64,000 nucleotides of DNA from contig CAJNDS010000780.1 of assembly GCA_905221605.1 (NCBI GenBank), forward strand, positions 540,602-604,601. The letters are read 5' to 3'. A program made the position numbers and the translations under genes. This DNA comes from Symbiodinium natans (lineage: Eukaryota > Sar > Dinophyceae > Suessiales > Symbiodiniaceae). Below the pieces are notes generated by a model. It was not told the DNA's origin and ran no database searches. It saw only the letters and a program-made list of their open reading frames with translations. This document shows positions 48,205 through 60,799 of the stretch, one piece after another (the first letter of the stretch is position 1; each line of letters opens with the position of its first letter).

Positions 48205-51200
48205 GAGAAGTGAGGGAAGCAAAGATGCACGGCTCAGGGGCGCACAGTGCAACCCTAAAATGTCCTAAAACGAAAGCTACTGCGTGTGTGTGGGAGAATT
48301 GCCCAACAGTGCGACTACTGTAGGCTTCAAAAATAGCTACCAGGTCAAAAGGTCAGAAGTACACATTTCCGTAGTAAGCCTTGTTCTGCCTGGTTCTCTA
48401 GGCCGCTGTGAGGCCCCGTTGTTATCCGAATTTAGGTTCAGGAACCGTCCCTGCTCAGTCGTTGCAAACATTGCAGCAGCTGATGAGTCAGGGCTTGTTC
48501 CGGTCCCTTCTGAGAAAAAAAGGGGGAGCGGTGTAACCAACAGCTTGCGACAGAAAAGAGGGTCTGCTCGAGACTCATCGTCCATAGCAGGACACAGCGT
48601 CCTTTTTTCCAAGCAGATCCCAGAGTTCCTGAAAAGCTGAACAGTGAGCAAGCGAGGTCTGCCTTTGACGGTCTGGTCGATCGTTTGGCGCGCCGGCCTC
48701 GACTCGGGATTCTCCAAGACGGTCGGATGCATTCAGGGTGCGTTGGGTTTTGAATCTTGAATCCAGAGTCGGGGTTAAAAACGGGCTTCAGGCTCAGTGT
48801 TGATTGGCTGTAGGTTGCAAACACTCGCAAACTCCTGACCAGGCAGCATGTTTGTTTTTTTTTTGCAGGCCTGGGCAGCGCACACGCTTGAATGGCTAGC
48901 CCACACCCCACAAACTCTGACAAGTTGTAGATGACTGCCAGTTCTCGCTGTCGCTGGACTCGCTTACGGAAGCAGTCGGCTGTGAAAGCCTTGTCCTTAT
49001 TCACACCCAGGGTTCCGAGCCTGAGCCTGATTTTCCACTGGGCTCCGATCCCTAGACCGCCTAGACCTTCCGCACCCGGAACCCTTGACTAACCCTTGGC
49101 TAACTCTCAATTTGCAGGCTTGCAGCAAGACATAGCAAGACTTGCCTGAGTCGTCAGACTACAGCAAGCATACCGAACACCACATGATGGCCGACTGGCG
49201 CCATGGGCTCCGAGTACCTGGTGAACGTGTCAGCACCGTGGGCGCAACGTGAGGGAGTTTACGGGTCAGTCAGGTTGATTTTGTGCAAGGTTTGGGTTCT
49301 GCCTCTTTGAATTCAAGTAACGGCACAGGTACTTGGTCCCGCGACTCACGACAACACACCAAAGCAAGTCGATCGATGATCCGCGGGTCTCAGAACGTCT
49401 CAGATTCTGAGGTATTCGCCGTCGCGGGCGCCTGGACTGCACATCTCCAGCTTTGGAGCCCACTTTCCCAACGCAATTTTATCCTGAAGCCCGCTGCTGT
49501 AAGACTCTGTCTGGACCTTCGGCGTCTAAGACTCGTCAGCATCAGCACCCCACCCTATAACAGCAGCAGAAAAACAGAAGCCTCTACAGTGATGTACTAG
49601 CCGGACCTACCGTCTCAAAATATGAGTTGTCCTTGAAATGATCACAAAGGGAGTTGAACATAAAGAACGACAGCGCAGCTGTGGCTTCAAGCAGAGGTCT
49701 GAAAGCACCGGGCGATGGCGCCGGGATGCCGAACCCCTTTGTCACAGTCCCCTGTGAGCACATACACAGAGGTTGAGGGTTTGGGGCTCATGGGGTTGGG
49801 GATGCGCAAACCCCCCGCGACCCACCCCCCCCCACTTCCCCCCACAAAACATCATCTCTTTGATAGCTTCGTGAAGTGCTTCTCTTTTTTTGTTTGATGC
49901 GAGGCGCTTGTGGTTCTTCAGTCAAAGCCTCTACAAGAACTCATGCAAGCTCTGAATGCGCAATCACATGAGCCCTTCAAGGGTTACTTCTTGAAGGCTT
50001 TAAGGGTCTTCACTTTCTGAGAATTTGACTATGGAGGCTTGGGCATTTCCGGCTTTGTGCTCCTGTCTTATACGCCGATTCCGGTTGTTGAGAGGAAGGC
50101 ATGTGGTACAACCTGCCTTGTGGTGCAGGGCTATATGCTTGTGCGGCACAGATCCACGCTGGACTCGCTAGACCCGAACAACCACCAGGAACCGAAGGTC
50201 TTTGGGTCTTTGGGTCTCTTAGATATCCCCAGCCTGACCATAAACAAAGTGAAGGCATTTGCGGCTACACCCTTGCGTAATACTCGTATTCATTCGCAGG
50301 CACTTTGCTATACATGCTACGCCATGCGCTACATGAGGCCGCGGAAGTATTGAACTTTTCTCAACCCTAGCTGCTGCCCTATAGCTCCCAGTGTCCTGAG
50401 TGGATTGCCATGTCCAAGGTCGAGGTGCTTGGTGAGAAGCGCTCCACACAGGCTTGGACTGTACATAGCGGGAAAGTGGGTCGGCCTCGGGTCACTCGAG
50501 GCTTCCATGGAATTTGAGATCAGGAAATAGCAGGGGACACCGTTATAGTGAGGGATAGGGCATGTGGGCGCTGGTGAGGTCATCAGCGGCGCTTCAGCCT
50601 GTACCTTCAACAACTTTTACTGCAGCCTGGTCCAGAGAGAGACAAGGTGTTTCCGTTTCATGCATCTTCGTTGCTGTGACACATGTTGGTCAAAACTCAG
50701 GCTTCTCCAAACACACGAGCGAAGACGACTTCACTGGCGGAGATGCCGTCGTCGTTGTGTACCACAAGAAGAAGCTCGTTGACCAACACTCTCACTCTCT
50801 GCGTCTGTGCCTGCGTGCATGCTGTGTCTGTGACTGCGCCTGTGCGTCTCTGTGCGTCTCTGTGTGTGTGTGTGCGCGTTTTGGGAGTTGCTCCGGGATT
50901 GATCTGCGACCCAGACCTCCATGAAGCAAACGTGATCAGCTTTAGAAGCTCTGCCTTCCACATCCTGCCTTGTCAGCATGAAGCCCTGTTAACAAACCGA
51001 GAGGCCATGTAGAATGGCTCACAGAGACTCAGACTTCGGGAATGTTCGGGGTGCAGGTTAAGATAGGTTGGGGTCCTTTTGTGCCCGCTAAAGCCCAGGA
51101 ACAGCTTCGGCTTCACCGACAAGCTGGGCCAAGTCACGTTTAGCCTGGAGAAAGTGTAACCCGGAGACGGAGAGTCTGCCATTGGATTTGAAGAAGGACT

Positions 51201-52278
51201 TTCTGTTGAGACCGGTTGTTCGAAGATAACAGGGTTGAGATGTGGGCCTTGGCTGAAGCAGCGTGTCTGATCTGCAGAAATTCCGGTGTTCTTCAGATTC
51301 CGGAAGACACTCTGCCACCATCCTGCTGAGCTTCAGGCTTCGCCCCCCCCCCCCCCCCACCTCAAAACAAAAAACTTCGGGCACATGGCGCAAGGCTCGC
51401 AACGCCCACAACCCCGAACCCAAACAAACACAAGAGTCCCAGATGACCTTTTTGCCTCACAGCAAGGTACAATCAGGACGGGCATCTGGTGCCAAAAGAT
51501 TGGTTCGTGATCGTTCTGCCAGACGATCCAGGACCGAGTCGGACCGAGAATGCGGTTGTCGTGTCATGCTTCGTGGATTGTCGTCTGGTGGGCAAGCTGG
51601 TTCTGCGGTACGTGGTGGTTTCTGATACAAGGCTGCCTCTCCGTAATGAGGCAACGGTTCCCGAAAGCAACTCGCACAAGCCTCGACAGGCAAAGGATGT
51701 GGCTATGTGGAGCTGTGCATTGGTGCTTATGCACCAGGTCCGCGACCGCTGTGACCGCTGTCTGTAATGTGTTGATGCTATGATTTGGAGCCCACTTATG
51801 CCGACCCCCTCGTTCTGAACCCAGACTCAGCTTTGATCCTTGTGAATCAAGGGCTTAAGGTTCAAGGCTTTGAGTTCCTTAGAAAGTTTATGCAACGGGA
51901 GTGGAACTCTTTGGACCGAGAATTCGTCAAAGGCTTGTGAAAGCCACCATTGCTTCAATTGTTGAAAAAGAGGAACCCCTGCGCCTGCGCCAGGTGACAT
52001 CGTCCCGCAGAGCCTGTCAGGCGCCGGGTGGTTTAAAAAGCACAGAAAATCGGGTCCCACGGCGGGCCGACGTATCCTTCCTCCCAATAGAAAGCACTCC
52101 CAGCAATGTTGCAGCCCCGCCTTTTTTGTGTGTCTGTGTGTCTCCCGGGAGGCTTGACAGCGTGAGTCCGACAAATTGTATCCCAACTCCCCGAAGCGCA
52201 AACCCTCACACTGGGCCATCCGGAAGATCGGTTCATACCGATTCAAAGATGTCAACTGCGCTGCCTGAGGTGGTGCAG
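48205..52278. other. No supportable gene
   Basis: Frames of 60-190 codons occur on both strands without motifs. Short coding-like pieces at 49202-49260 (MGSEYLVNVSAPWAQREG), 50702-50790 and 51489-51700 could be exons but lack support. A C16 run lies at 51343-51358. Confidence 0.35.
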
Positions 52279-52374
52279 ACTTGGATGAGAGCGCTGAGCT
52301 CCAATCCATCAAGACTCGTGTAGTGAAGCGCCTGGGAGACAATTTGCTACTGTATGGGGTCTGGGAATTTGGGG
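52279..52374 (+). CDS. Candidate internal coding exon, unknown protein
   Basis: Between GGTGGTGCAG and a GC donor at 52375 the frame reads LDESAELQSIKTRVVKRL and then GDNLLLYGVWEFG. The charged helix and regular codon use look real. The first exon base is A rather than G. A nearby alternative (AG|G at 52269) gives a frame that stops at 52321. No family recognised. Confidence 0.4.
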
Positions 52375-53075
52375 GCGCTGCAAGTTTGCGGCCTTCAGCA
52401 TTGATTTTGAAGCGTGCCCCGCCAGGGTTTGTGAAGGCTAGTTGCGGTTGGTTGAGGGTGACTGAGCCTATGGGGAGCTGCGTGGAGTCTGTGGTAACTT
52501 GAAGAGGCCTCTACACGTTTTGAGCTTTTGCGCTCTCCCCTCAAAGCCCGGAAGCCCGCCCTTTCCGCCGCTGCCACGTGCGGCTGCCAGTGCGGAAGTG
52601 TAGTGCGCGCAACGCCCCGTCGAACCCCTGATGCTTGGATTGCAGGGTGTGAGATGTGCGTTCGACAAGTTCAGGCTTCTGTATAGTTGGTTTTCAGGAT
52701 CTTTCGGGCCTTCCTTGCGCGTTGGTTGGAATGTGGATTGGTTGCTCTGTTTCCTTGCGGAAACGGGCCTGCAGGGCGTGCAGAGGGTTTGCACAGGAAA
52801 CAGCATGGCCTAATTATTGCTCAGGCCCCACTTCACCAGCCAACTTCATGAGGACCCAATTGGGGATTTGGACATAAGGCCTTTCAAATTTATAATAGGT
52901 CTTTGATCGAAGAGATGAAAATGGCAGATGCAATCCGACCAGAAGGGCGATTTGCTAACCCGCGGCATGGAACTCAGGGCAATACTTCTACAGATATCCT
53001 GCTTTACGCACCCCCACCCTCAATTCTATGCCTTCAAACCCATGAGACACAAAGGCAAAAAAAAGAGCCGCAACC

Positions 53076-53453
53076 ATGGCCCGCCGCAGCAACTCCATCC
53101 TGGCCGCCTGGCAATCTCCCACAACCCAAAAAGCTCTGCTTTGGCCTTCTTGTGGTTCCAGGCTTGGTTGTTCTTTGCTGGGTTGCTGGTTGTCGTCGAT
53201 CGTCGGCACGTCACGGATTTCAGATTGTCTGCGAATGCTCTCATTAGATATCCTTCGCCTCCGTAGCCTTCAGCTGGTGCCAAGAGGGACTTTTTTTGAA
53301 AAAAGAAAGTTATACCCTAAACCCTAAACCCTAAAAAGGTTGCTCTGATTGTCGGCGCGGTGGCGCTGTGGGGCTTCACAGCCTTCGTGGCGCCCGAGCC
53401 GTCGCGAGCGGAGCCACAGCAGCAGCTGCGCCCCTTGGCTCCGGAGATTTCAG
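53076..53453 (+). CDS. Leader of a nucleus-encoded plastid-targeted protein (FVAP motif)
   Basis: Exon 1, 53076-53105, starts with ATG in a strong context (CAACCATGG) and is only 30 nt. A GC donor at 53106 and an AG|G acceptor at 53337-53339 join it in phase to exon 2 from 53339. The joined peptide reads [10 protein letters not shown] then [19 protein letters not shown], a signal peptide whose hydrophobic core ends in FVAP, followed by [19 protein letters not shown], an alanine/arginine/proline-rich stretch like a transit peptide. This two-part leader is how dinoflagellates send proteins into plastids with secondary-origin membranes. The end of exon 2 is unresolved; several GC or GA donors lie between 53393 and 53454. 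The mature protein is not identified; the exons at 53855 and 55431-55845 are candidates for it. Confidence 0.7.
53315..53338. repeat. Telomere-type repeat (CCCTAAA) forming a 3' splice site
   Basis: Three CCCTAAA units run directly into AAAAG|G, so the acceptor of the plastid-leader exon at 53339 is the end of the repeat. A TTTAGGG pair in the other orientation lies at 53910-53922. Confidence 0.9.
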
Positions 53454-53485
53454 GATGCTTCACAAGCATGTGTGTACGTATGTCT

Positions 53486-53830
53486 GAATGAATATATATA
53501 TATATGTATATATGTATATATACAGATATATATATATATATGTATATGTATGTATATATATATATACATATGCACGTATGTATGCTTGTGCATTTATAAG
53601 ACCGTATGTATATATATATATATATATATATATTATGGTTGTATAAGTACAATTCAGTATAAGTATCAGAATGCACAAGTATAAGGTCAAGTAAAAGTAT
53701 CAGTATAAGTATATGTAGAAGTACAAGCATTTCTAGAAGTACAAGTTCAAGCATAAGTATACGTATACGTACAAGTATATAGGTATAAACACATCCTAGA
53801 CATACAGACATACATATATTCTTTTTTGTA
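53486..53830. repeat. AT-rich region: (TA)n plus degenerate AAGTAT/AAGTAC repeat
   Basis: TATATG and (TA)n blocks to about 53633, then about 20 degenerate AAGTAT, AAGTAC or AAGTTC units to about 53785. All frames across it are artefacts. Confidence 0.9.
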
Positions 53831-53854
53831 ATTCCTATATACTCTGATTCTCAG

Positions 53855-53914
53855 TTCTGGGCGGCCCGTGGGATGTTTGGCCCCAGAGCCGATCTGGGCA
53901 CTCGATCAGTTTAG
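53855..53914 (+). CDS. Candidate small terminal exon after the plastid leader
   Basis: After a T-rich tract ending TTCTCAG the frame reads FWAARGMFGPRADLGTRSV and stops at TAG, 53912. The stop lies inside a TTTAGGG repeat, so the true exon may end earlier at a GC donor (53896). It is in phase with a GC donor at 53438 in the leader exon. Not recognised. Confidence 0.35.
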   Translation, partial: FWAARGMFGPRADLGTRSV

Positions 53915-55430
53915 GGTTTAGGTCTAGGGCGTTAAGGGTTGGCAGGGCCGAGGCCAACAAAACCACAAAAAATCTCCAACCCATCTGCCTTTATTTAATC
54001 CTCTATGCTCCAAAGATGGAGCATGGATTCACTGAACGCATTGGCAGGACCAGTGTTTCTTCCAATGGGGCCAACTGCCAGCGAAAGGTTGGTAGGGCCA
54101 ACCAAAAGTAAAGCAACAACATAGTGGGAGCTCCAAACCATTGCTTCGCGAAGCGCCTGCCAGTCACCTGGGTAAAGCTAGGTTGCAGGGCCAGCACCAG
54201 CCAACGAACAAGCAGGTCAGACGAACAGAGCAAGCAACTGAACATGTTCACAAACCATGTGGCTGGCAGTTGTCACGGATTGCCGTGCGGTTCTCGCACG
54301 GGATTGCCGATTGTTCGTTGCATAGTACTTGTGAGCCATGGTGAGAATGTTGTTGTTTGTCCTGCTTTCGTTGTCCTTGCCGAGCTTTTCGCAAGCTAAT
54401 GCTCGAGAAGGATTTGGCCCTGCCCAGATTGCTAGCCTGCATAGTGGAAAACATGTTTTCTTGGGCGTTGGCAGATTTGGCAGACCACGCGGAGAAATGC
54501 CCTTTGAAGTTTAGCCTTGCTGCTTTATAACATCCATTGAGCAAGATTGCTGCATAGCCTGACCCTCCGAGATGTTCGATGAATCTATGGCGCTCTGCAA
54601 AGTACAACGCAAAATATTTAGTGGCGTGTACTTCAGAGGTGCCCGGAATGCCTCAATGATTTGGCTATTTGAGGAGCTCCCAAATATCTTTGCAGTGAGG
54701 TCGTGCCTCAGTTACTCGGATCCCAAAGACAGCGCAGGGATATTGCTGTTTCCTCGCGCGTGCCGCGCAGCACAAACCAGAGCCGCCATGATTAAAGGGG
54801 AAGCTTCAGCCGCATGAACGAGAACTGAAAGCCCAGAAAACTTCTGTTGTGTGAGCAAGCGAGCACTGAGCTCTTGCTCTATTTGTGGGAAAGTAATGTA
54901 CAGACATGATTGGTATGTTCGTCGGGGCGTTGCCACATGCTGCTATATGCGGAGTGCACGTCGTGGTAGATTCGACGAAACAGCAAAAGCACGGGCCTTC
55001 ACTGCATCCTCATGTATGTACGGAGTGTTGAAATGCTACTAGTCAGCTGCTAGTCACCTGTCAACTTTGAAATGGGAGTCAGGTTGTCAAGCGTCAGGCT
55101 ATACTTAACAGACCGAGAAGCTTATAGTAGAAGCCAACAAGTTGGAAACTCAGTAGCCTCAATCTCTAAGAGCAAAGTATAGGGAATCCCGGCACTATTT
55201 GTCCTTAAAAAAGGTTTCCAACCTTTTTGGGGTTTACTGCAGTCAGATGTCATGATGTAAGTGCATTGAGCTGCCAGCCCCACCCTACGATTGAAGGAAC
55301 AGCCGCACACAGCCCAGGCGGGTCGCATGTCGAAGCCGCCGTGCTGGGAACGATGGTTGCTGCCGCGCCCCGACTGACGATGGGCGGTAAAAGTATGTAA
55401 AACTCTGTCAAAACACTGGGTGCCCAGAAG

Positions 55431-55845
55431 GTTCGACGCTTATGAAGCTTTGCCCCAGGCACCCCAGATGGCCATGGCGGGCAACTCTGGCTACGCACTG
55501 CTCCAGCTGGGCTGGGCCACCCTGCAGCATTCTGCTTGTAGTTTTCTGCTCATGTGGCGTATCCATGTTGCTGATTTTGATTCTTTTTGCCAAGCCGAAG
55601 ATAATCTCCCACCTCCCCCTTCACCCTCACTTTACAGGCGCTTTCCGCCCAGTGTTACTTTCTGACATGGTTTGATACATGGTCAGAAGTTAGTCTACTC
55701 TCCGGTCCAACGTGTCCTTTGCTTTGTTGCAAGCATTGTTGCTACAGATGCTGCTCGGATCAACCCTGGTTGGGCTTTACAGGCAGTCTTCATCATCTCC
55801 CTGGGACCGGCCGTCCTCTTCTGGATCCAGGGCTTCCAGAGCAGG
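55431..55845 (+). CDS. Two exons of a small one-helix membrane protein
   Basis: Exons 55431-55515 and 55783-55845, joined by a GC-AG|G intron in phase 0. The join completes one hydrophobic helix: GYALLQLGW from the first and AVFIISLGPAVLFWIQGF from the second, preceded by a polar start (FDAYEALPQAPQMAMAGNS). Without the splice the helix is broken. This looks like a small single-span thylakoid-type subunit, which would fit the plastid leader 2 kb upstream, and the first exon could join it in phase, but the link is not proven. The protein is not recognised. A GT donor follows at 55846; a possible next exon starts at 55951 (AG|A). Confidence 0.45.
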
Positions 55846-57951
55846 GTTGGAGGTCTTTGCAGTTTCACAGGAGTGCTGAGGTGCTTCGAGGAATTCAGGA
55901 GTCTTTTTGGGACTTAAGCTCTGAATCTGAAGGGCCTCTCATACTTTCATCTGCAGAGGCCCTGGCTGCCCAACATTGAGCTTCTCACGTGCTTCAAGCG
56001 CTATGGGAGAACAGGCGAGTTGCAACCGACAACATCACTGCACCTCGATGCTGAGGATTTACTTCAACAAGCCCGAGCTGCTCTGAGTCACTTCCGCTGT
56101 AGGTGCTTTTTTTGGACGGCTGCCAATATGCTCTGGGTTTAGTTTTGTAGCTAGTCTGTCCTTTAGAGTCCAGAGTTCGGTGCTTACCTGGGATGATGGG
56201 ATTGTAGTGGTACGACATCGGGCTGTAAGGGTGCACAGGGCATGTGCCAGCTGCATTTCGGCCACTTCCTGAGCAGATCCGCCGGGAGCAAAAAGGCCTG
56301 CGTTTCCCTTTGGATGGCGCTACCGGTCTTCTTGTGCAGATGAGGTGTTTCTCATGTTTTGATTGGGGGTTCAACCTCTATTTCAGGCAAATTCTGTGCC
56401 CCAGAGTCTGGCTCCTTTAGATTACTGTAGAATTGGGAGGGAACGAGGGAACACTAACAATAGCAAGTTGAATAGCACTCCTTTTCCTTGATTCCCTTCA
56501 TTCCCTTGTTTTGGGGTTAGGACTACGATAAACACAAAACCCGTCCCCCCATACCCTCGCGGCAAAAGATCCTTGGTTATACTGACCAACCTACAAAGCT
56601 CTCGGTTCTGTGTAGCGTGGGTGCCTTCCGAGGCTCCCAACGAAAGACGCCGCCAAGTCGTTATTTCAGCTGAGCGTGTGCGTGTACCAGGCTGGCTGCG
56701 AAGGTGACTAAAGAAAGGGGTTTAGGGTTTCCGGGTTCATCAAGGAAGTATATCGAGGGAACATGTGAGACTTTCGAGCGCTTGGCAGGTTCGGTACTGC
56801 AGCGCGAAAAATCTTGCAACCCGCAGCCGGCCGACCACAAGTAGAATCATGTCGGAACCTGGATGTTGACACACCTCTCCAATCCACAGTGTGTGCTGCT
56901 ATCGCGTGGTCCCCGACTGCATGGAAGACTTGAACCGCTTCGGCTTAATAGTACCATACCCTTACCGGGCTGCAACTTCTCAAGGGCTGCCCTGGCAGGC
57001 GGAGCAACTGGCGCCGGTCAAGGGCGCCGTGGCAACCTAAATCATACGTGTGTCGCCGGAGGGTGGGGGGGGGGAGGCTGTGGTTGTGGACGATCAGATG
57101 TTCATGTCACACCGGAACCAGAACGCAGACTGCTGCCAAGGCTTTTTTGGGATTGATTCTTCACCGGCTGTTGAGTCATTCCCAGAACCCCATAATAGGC
57201 CGGATGCCGGGAAATGGACACGACTCGGCGTGGACAGAGCAGCTTGCATTGCAGCTTATAAGGTTTGCGCCATGCCCTGAGGAATGCTGTCTACTTCCTG
57301 CAGCCCATTTGCCGCCGGGCATGCATTGCAGTGAACTGGCATGGTTTCCGGCGGAAGGTCAGAAGCGAAGGGCACACATTATTTCAGATTCTTGTCAACA
57401 TCCTGGCCCCGAACTTCCCCACAAAGGTTCAAGTGGACTTCAACGGCACCTCGCAAAGGACCCAGACGCAAAGGACCGGGGGCCCCAGGCTGGGGCATCG
57501 GACAGACTTGTGGGGCATCGACATGCACCGCAGAACTTTAGGATACTTAAGGATGTCACGGGATGTCTTCAAGGCCAAATTGCATCCACAAACAGTGGTT
57601 GCGTTGAGTTTATGGGCACTTTGGCAGCGGCGATAAGTGGGGGTGAATGACGACTGTCCACGGCACCGCGGCCTCGTTTTTGGCGCAATAGACGCTGTTA
57701 ACTTGGTCCCGCGAGAACTCGCACTGCCACCACAGTCCCATGTATGCTTTGGGTGCTTCAATCGCTCTCTCGAAACATGTAAGGGACAAGCTTCCAAGGG
57801 GATTAATTAGCACTTTGCCGGGCATGTGCTTGTGATGCTCGTTTAAATGCGTTGTTTTATTGCCACGCTATCGCCATTGGGAACGCTGGGTGTTTCATGG
57901 TGTTTCCTTGAACAAGCTTTACTGGGCATCTTGTTGCCATTCAGAGTGGAG

Positions 57952-58165
57952 GGGCCATGAGGGGGCCAAAAGCCTCAAAAGCCCCCTCAAGGACGACGAA
58001 CCCGACGTGGAACGAAGAGGTGCAGGTTCCCTTCTCCATGCCTGCATGGGCCTGGGGCTCGGCTTCGGCGTTTTCTCCTTAGGGACTACCGCATGGTATG
58101 TCCGGAAGCAATATCCCTACTTGCACCTCGCTCGGCGCCCCATTGCCCTACCCAAAATCTTGTGA
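57952..58165 (+). CDS. Probable C-terminal exon of a membrane protein
   Basis: From AG|G at 57950-57952 the frame runs 71 codons to TGA at 58163. It has a charged stretch (LKSPLKDDEPDVERR), one hydrophobic helix (CMGLGLGFGVFSLGTTAW), then a basic tail. The topology suggests a single-span protein with a short positive C-terminus. No family recognised; the upstream exons were not found. Confidence 0.45.
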
Positions 58166-58726
58166 GTTCGCAAGGACAACAGCGTGAACTGCACTGTTTT
58201 CCATGACGGCGGCCTCACCGCGAGCAATGTCGAACTGGGGGCCCCTCGGCTAAAGGACGTGACTCGGGCAGTCCTAAGCAACATATAGTAGCATAAGCTG
58301 ATGTCAAAGCATGTTCAACCAGCGGCATGGGCTCATTACCCATAACTAGTGCGAGGTGTTTGCAACTTGCAACTTGTTCTGGCGTTCGAATGCAATTTGG
58401 GAACTGCTCAGCAAATTGCACTCTAGCCTTATCTGGCTGAAATGGGATGCCGGTGAGGCACGTGACTTTGGGATTCGCTCAAATTCGCGTACTGGTGAGG
58501 TGACTTCACGACTTGCAACGTAACGATGGGGTGATTTGTTCTCTTGCCATGGTAGGTGGAGCTCATTTTGCTTCAGGATGGCCATGGCGCCCGCAATGAT
58601 CTGGCTTATCCACGCGCAAAGTATGTCGAAAAGTAAAGAAGCGCCCCCCCCCCCCCCCCCAATTGTACATCTTGCACCACGACAATAGATGAGAGAAAAA
58701 CAGCCGCAACATTCAGAGCAGTATCC

Positions 58727-58987
58727 ATGCTCGATGGAACCACAAGCGTAAAGAACATAGATCAAGCAGTTCAGAGGCACACCCGGGCTTTCACACGATT
58801 CATACACCCTCAAAGTCAAAGAGCTGAGGAGGTTACATTGGACATCGACGACCTGGCCAACGAAGCTCTGGAGCCCACCTGGTTTTACTTCTACAAGGCT
58901 CGTGGTTCCAAGCTGAGAAGCGCAGTTTTCGTCCGACATGCTGATATTTCGAGCCATGGGATTGCCTTGCCCTTGTTGGGGACGTGA
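58727..58987 (+). CDS. Weak ORF candidate
   Basis: ATG-started frame of 86 codons; its middle part (VTLDIDDLANEALEPTW) is protein-like. A 203-codon minus-strand frame (58346-58957) overlaps it and is equally open, so orientation is undecided. A C17 run lies between their ends (58644-58660). Confidence 0.25.
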   Translation: MLDGTTSVKNIDQAVQRHTRAFTRFIHPQSQRAEEVTLDIDDLANEALEPTWFYFYKARGSKLRSAVFVRHADISSHGIALPLLGT

Positions 58988-59759
58988 TTCTGCTGCACAG
59001 TTTTAAGCAAAGCTTCCGATGTGAGGTTCCGATTCGTTTCTGCACATGTTGGACAGGCACCAGATGGCAAGAAAGATGAGGAGAAATCTGCAGCATGTCG
59101 GCAAGTGAGGAGCTACTGCGATGCGGAACTCATTTCCGTTCTTCCCTAGCACTTAGGGCACTGGGCAGCTTTCATGCCAAGACTGTACGTTGCCAGGCGT
59201 TGCAGCAGCTTGCACTCAGCACATTGTGCGGTGCATTTTGTGCACGGTTGCGTGTTGGGCCGAAGTCCCCCTCTCAACGCAGATGAGGAATTTGCTGGGC
59301 GACTGCTGCTGTCAGCATCCATGGAGCGTACAGACACTCAGTCTCAAACAACAATTGGTTTTGGACTTGACAAGGGGCTTGTGTACCTTGCATCAAGAAC
59401 TGATGCTCTTATCCCTCAGATCACATTGCCGCTCAGATGCCGACTTTCTGGGCCAATGGCCCCGACAATGACGAGAGCACCGAAACCAAACTGAGCCCAT
59501 GAAGGTGTGAAGTTCTGCATCTCCCCACGACCGAGCTGCTAAGTCTGACTTGCAAAGACCAGGCCTGACAAGTTTTAAATGCAAACTCGTGAGCGCAGAT
59601 TCGCCCCTCTACAAGGGTTTTTCGATTGGAGGGAAGGCAGGTAGAAGCAAGAAAAAACATGCGGTATGAGAGGAGCAGAACTAGCCAGACCCCGCAAAGA
59701 ACTTCTTCAGAGAGTAGTAGGAGCTATAGGCGTTTGGGAAGGGGGGGGGGGGGGTTAAG

Positions 59760-59897
59760 CCACGGCTTCTGGGGCCCCTATGAGGAGAAGCCCATCTTGA
59801 CAATCAGCCCGGGGTCCATGGCCATGCCTCCGCCTGTGGCCGCCGGAGTAGCAGCCTGGTCGTTTGATTACGGAACTTCTACGGGCTTCATTATTGG
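59760..59897 (+). CDS. Candidate internal coding exon, unknown protein
   Basis: After a G14 tract and TTAAG the frame reads HGFWGPYEEKPILTISPG, then a proline/alanine segment and WSFDYGTSTGFIIG up to a GT donor at 59898. Third-position GC is high. The first exon base is C, so the left border is uncertain. Possible continuation at 59968-60139 (FYGPGRAAVEVEVVG). Confidence 0.35.
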
Positions 59898-60760
59898 GTG
59901 CTTAGGGTTTTTCCATGATAGGGTTTCTTGGGGTTTTGTTTGGGTTTTATTCGGGTTTTTCCGAGAAGAAGTTCTATGGACCTGGACGCGCAGCAGTTGA
60001 GGTGGAGGTTGTCGGGCTCAGGGCTGCTCTGGGCTTTGTGGGCGAAGGGGGGGGGGTGGGGGCATGTGCTTTCCCCGTTTTTGGGCGGTCCAAGATCATG
60101 TTTGGAATTCGAGCGTTCAAGGAGTGGCCGGAGTGGTAAAAAAACGGAAAAGACGGCAGCCGTGGCTCCCGACCCCTCGAGCTGGCACTAGCTCGGACTT
60201 GCAGCTGAGGCCTGGATTGATTTGTACATGGTCTGCTTCTGGGCCAGCATTGGGAGCTGTTGCTCTTGTTAAAACACCGCCTTCTGGCCTGGACGTTGAC
60301 GAGAGCACCACTCCTCGGCTGTCAAAATGCTTGCGCAGCGAAGACAGGCGAAGTCTTAGCAGTTTTGCCAAAGCCTCAAAGCAGGCTTCGACAGCCTGGA
60401 ACAGCCGGAACAACTCTTTGTGCAGCTCGACTCTTGGTTGCATGTGTAACGAAGTCATGTGCACACCATCCGAACACCTGCACATCCACGAGTGATGATT
60501 GCGCTGCGTGTTCCAGGCTGGGTGCGGGTTCAATTTCAGGCACAGCTAGTGAAGCTACCACAATGTCTCCTTCCAGAATCGCTAGCGGCCACGAGCGGCA
60601 GCCCCCCTGCAAAATTTATATTCACTCGAGCCTTAGATTAGGCGTTCACTCAGCCCCGATGCTGCTTGAGCATGCAGCGATAAGTTCATCGTTGGGATCT
60701 GTTGGCTGGACGCATGAGCAGTCTCCATCTCTTCAAGAGGTAAAGTCACCAAGACGGCAT

Positions 60761-60799
60761 CTCTCTCTCTCTCTGTCTCTGTCTCTCTCTCTCTCTCTG
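60761..60799. repeat. (CT)n microsatellite
   Basis: CT repeat with three G interruptions. Confidence 0.9.

Noticed and set aside
54003-54936. Three adjoining minus-strand frames (82, 119 and 74 codons)
   Set aside because: They might be a frameshifted gene relic, but no motif, splice site or repeat border supports this.
57048-57797. Overlapping frames of 120-200 codons on both strands
   Set aside because: GC-rich DNA leaves several frames open; none shows a family motif or consistent splice sites.
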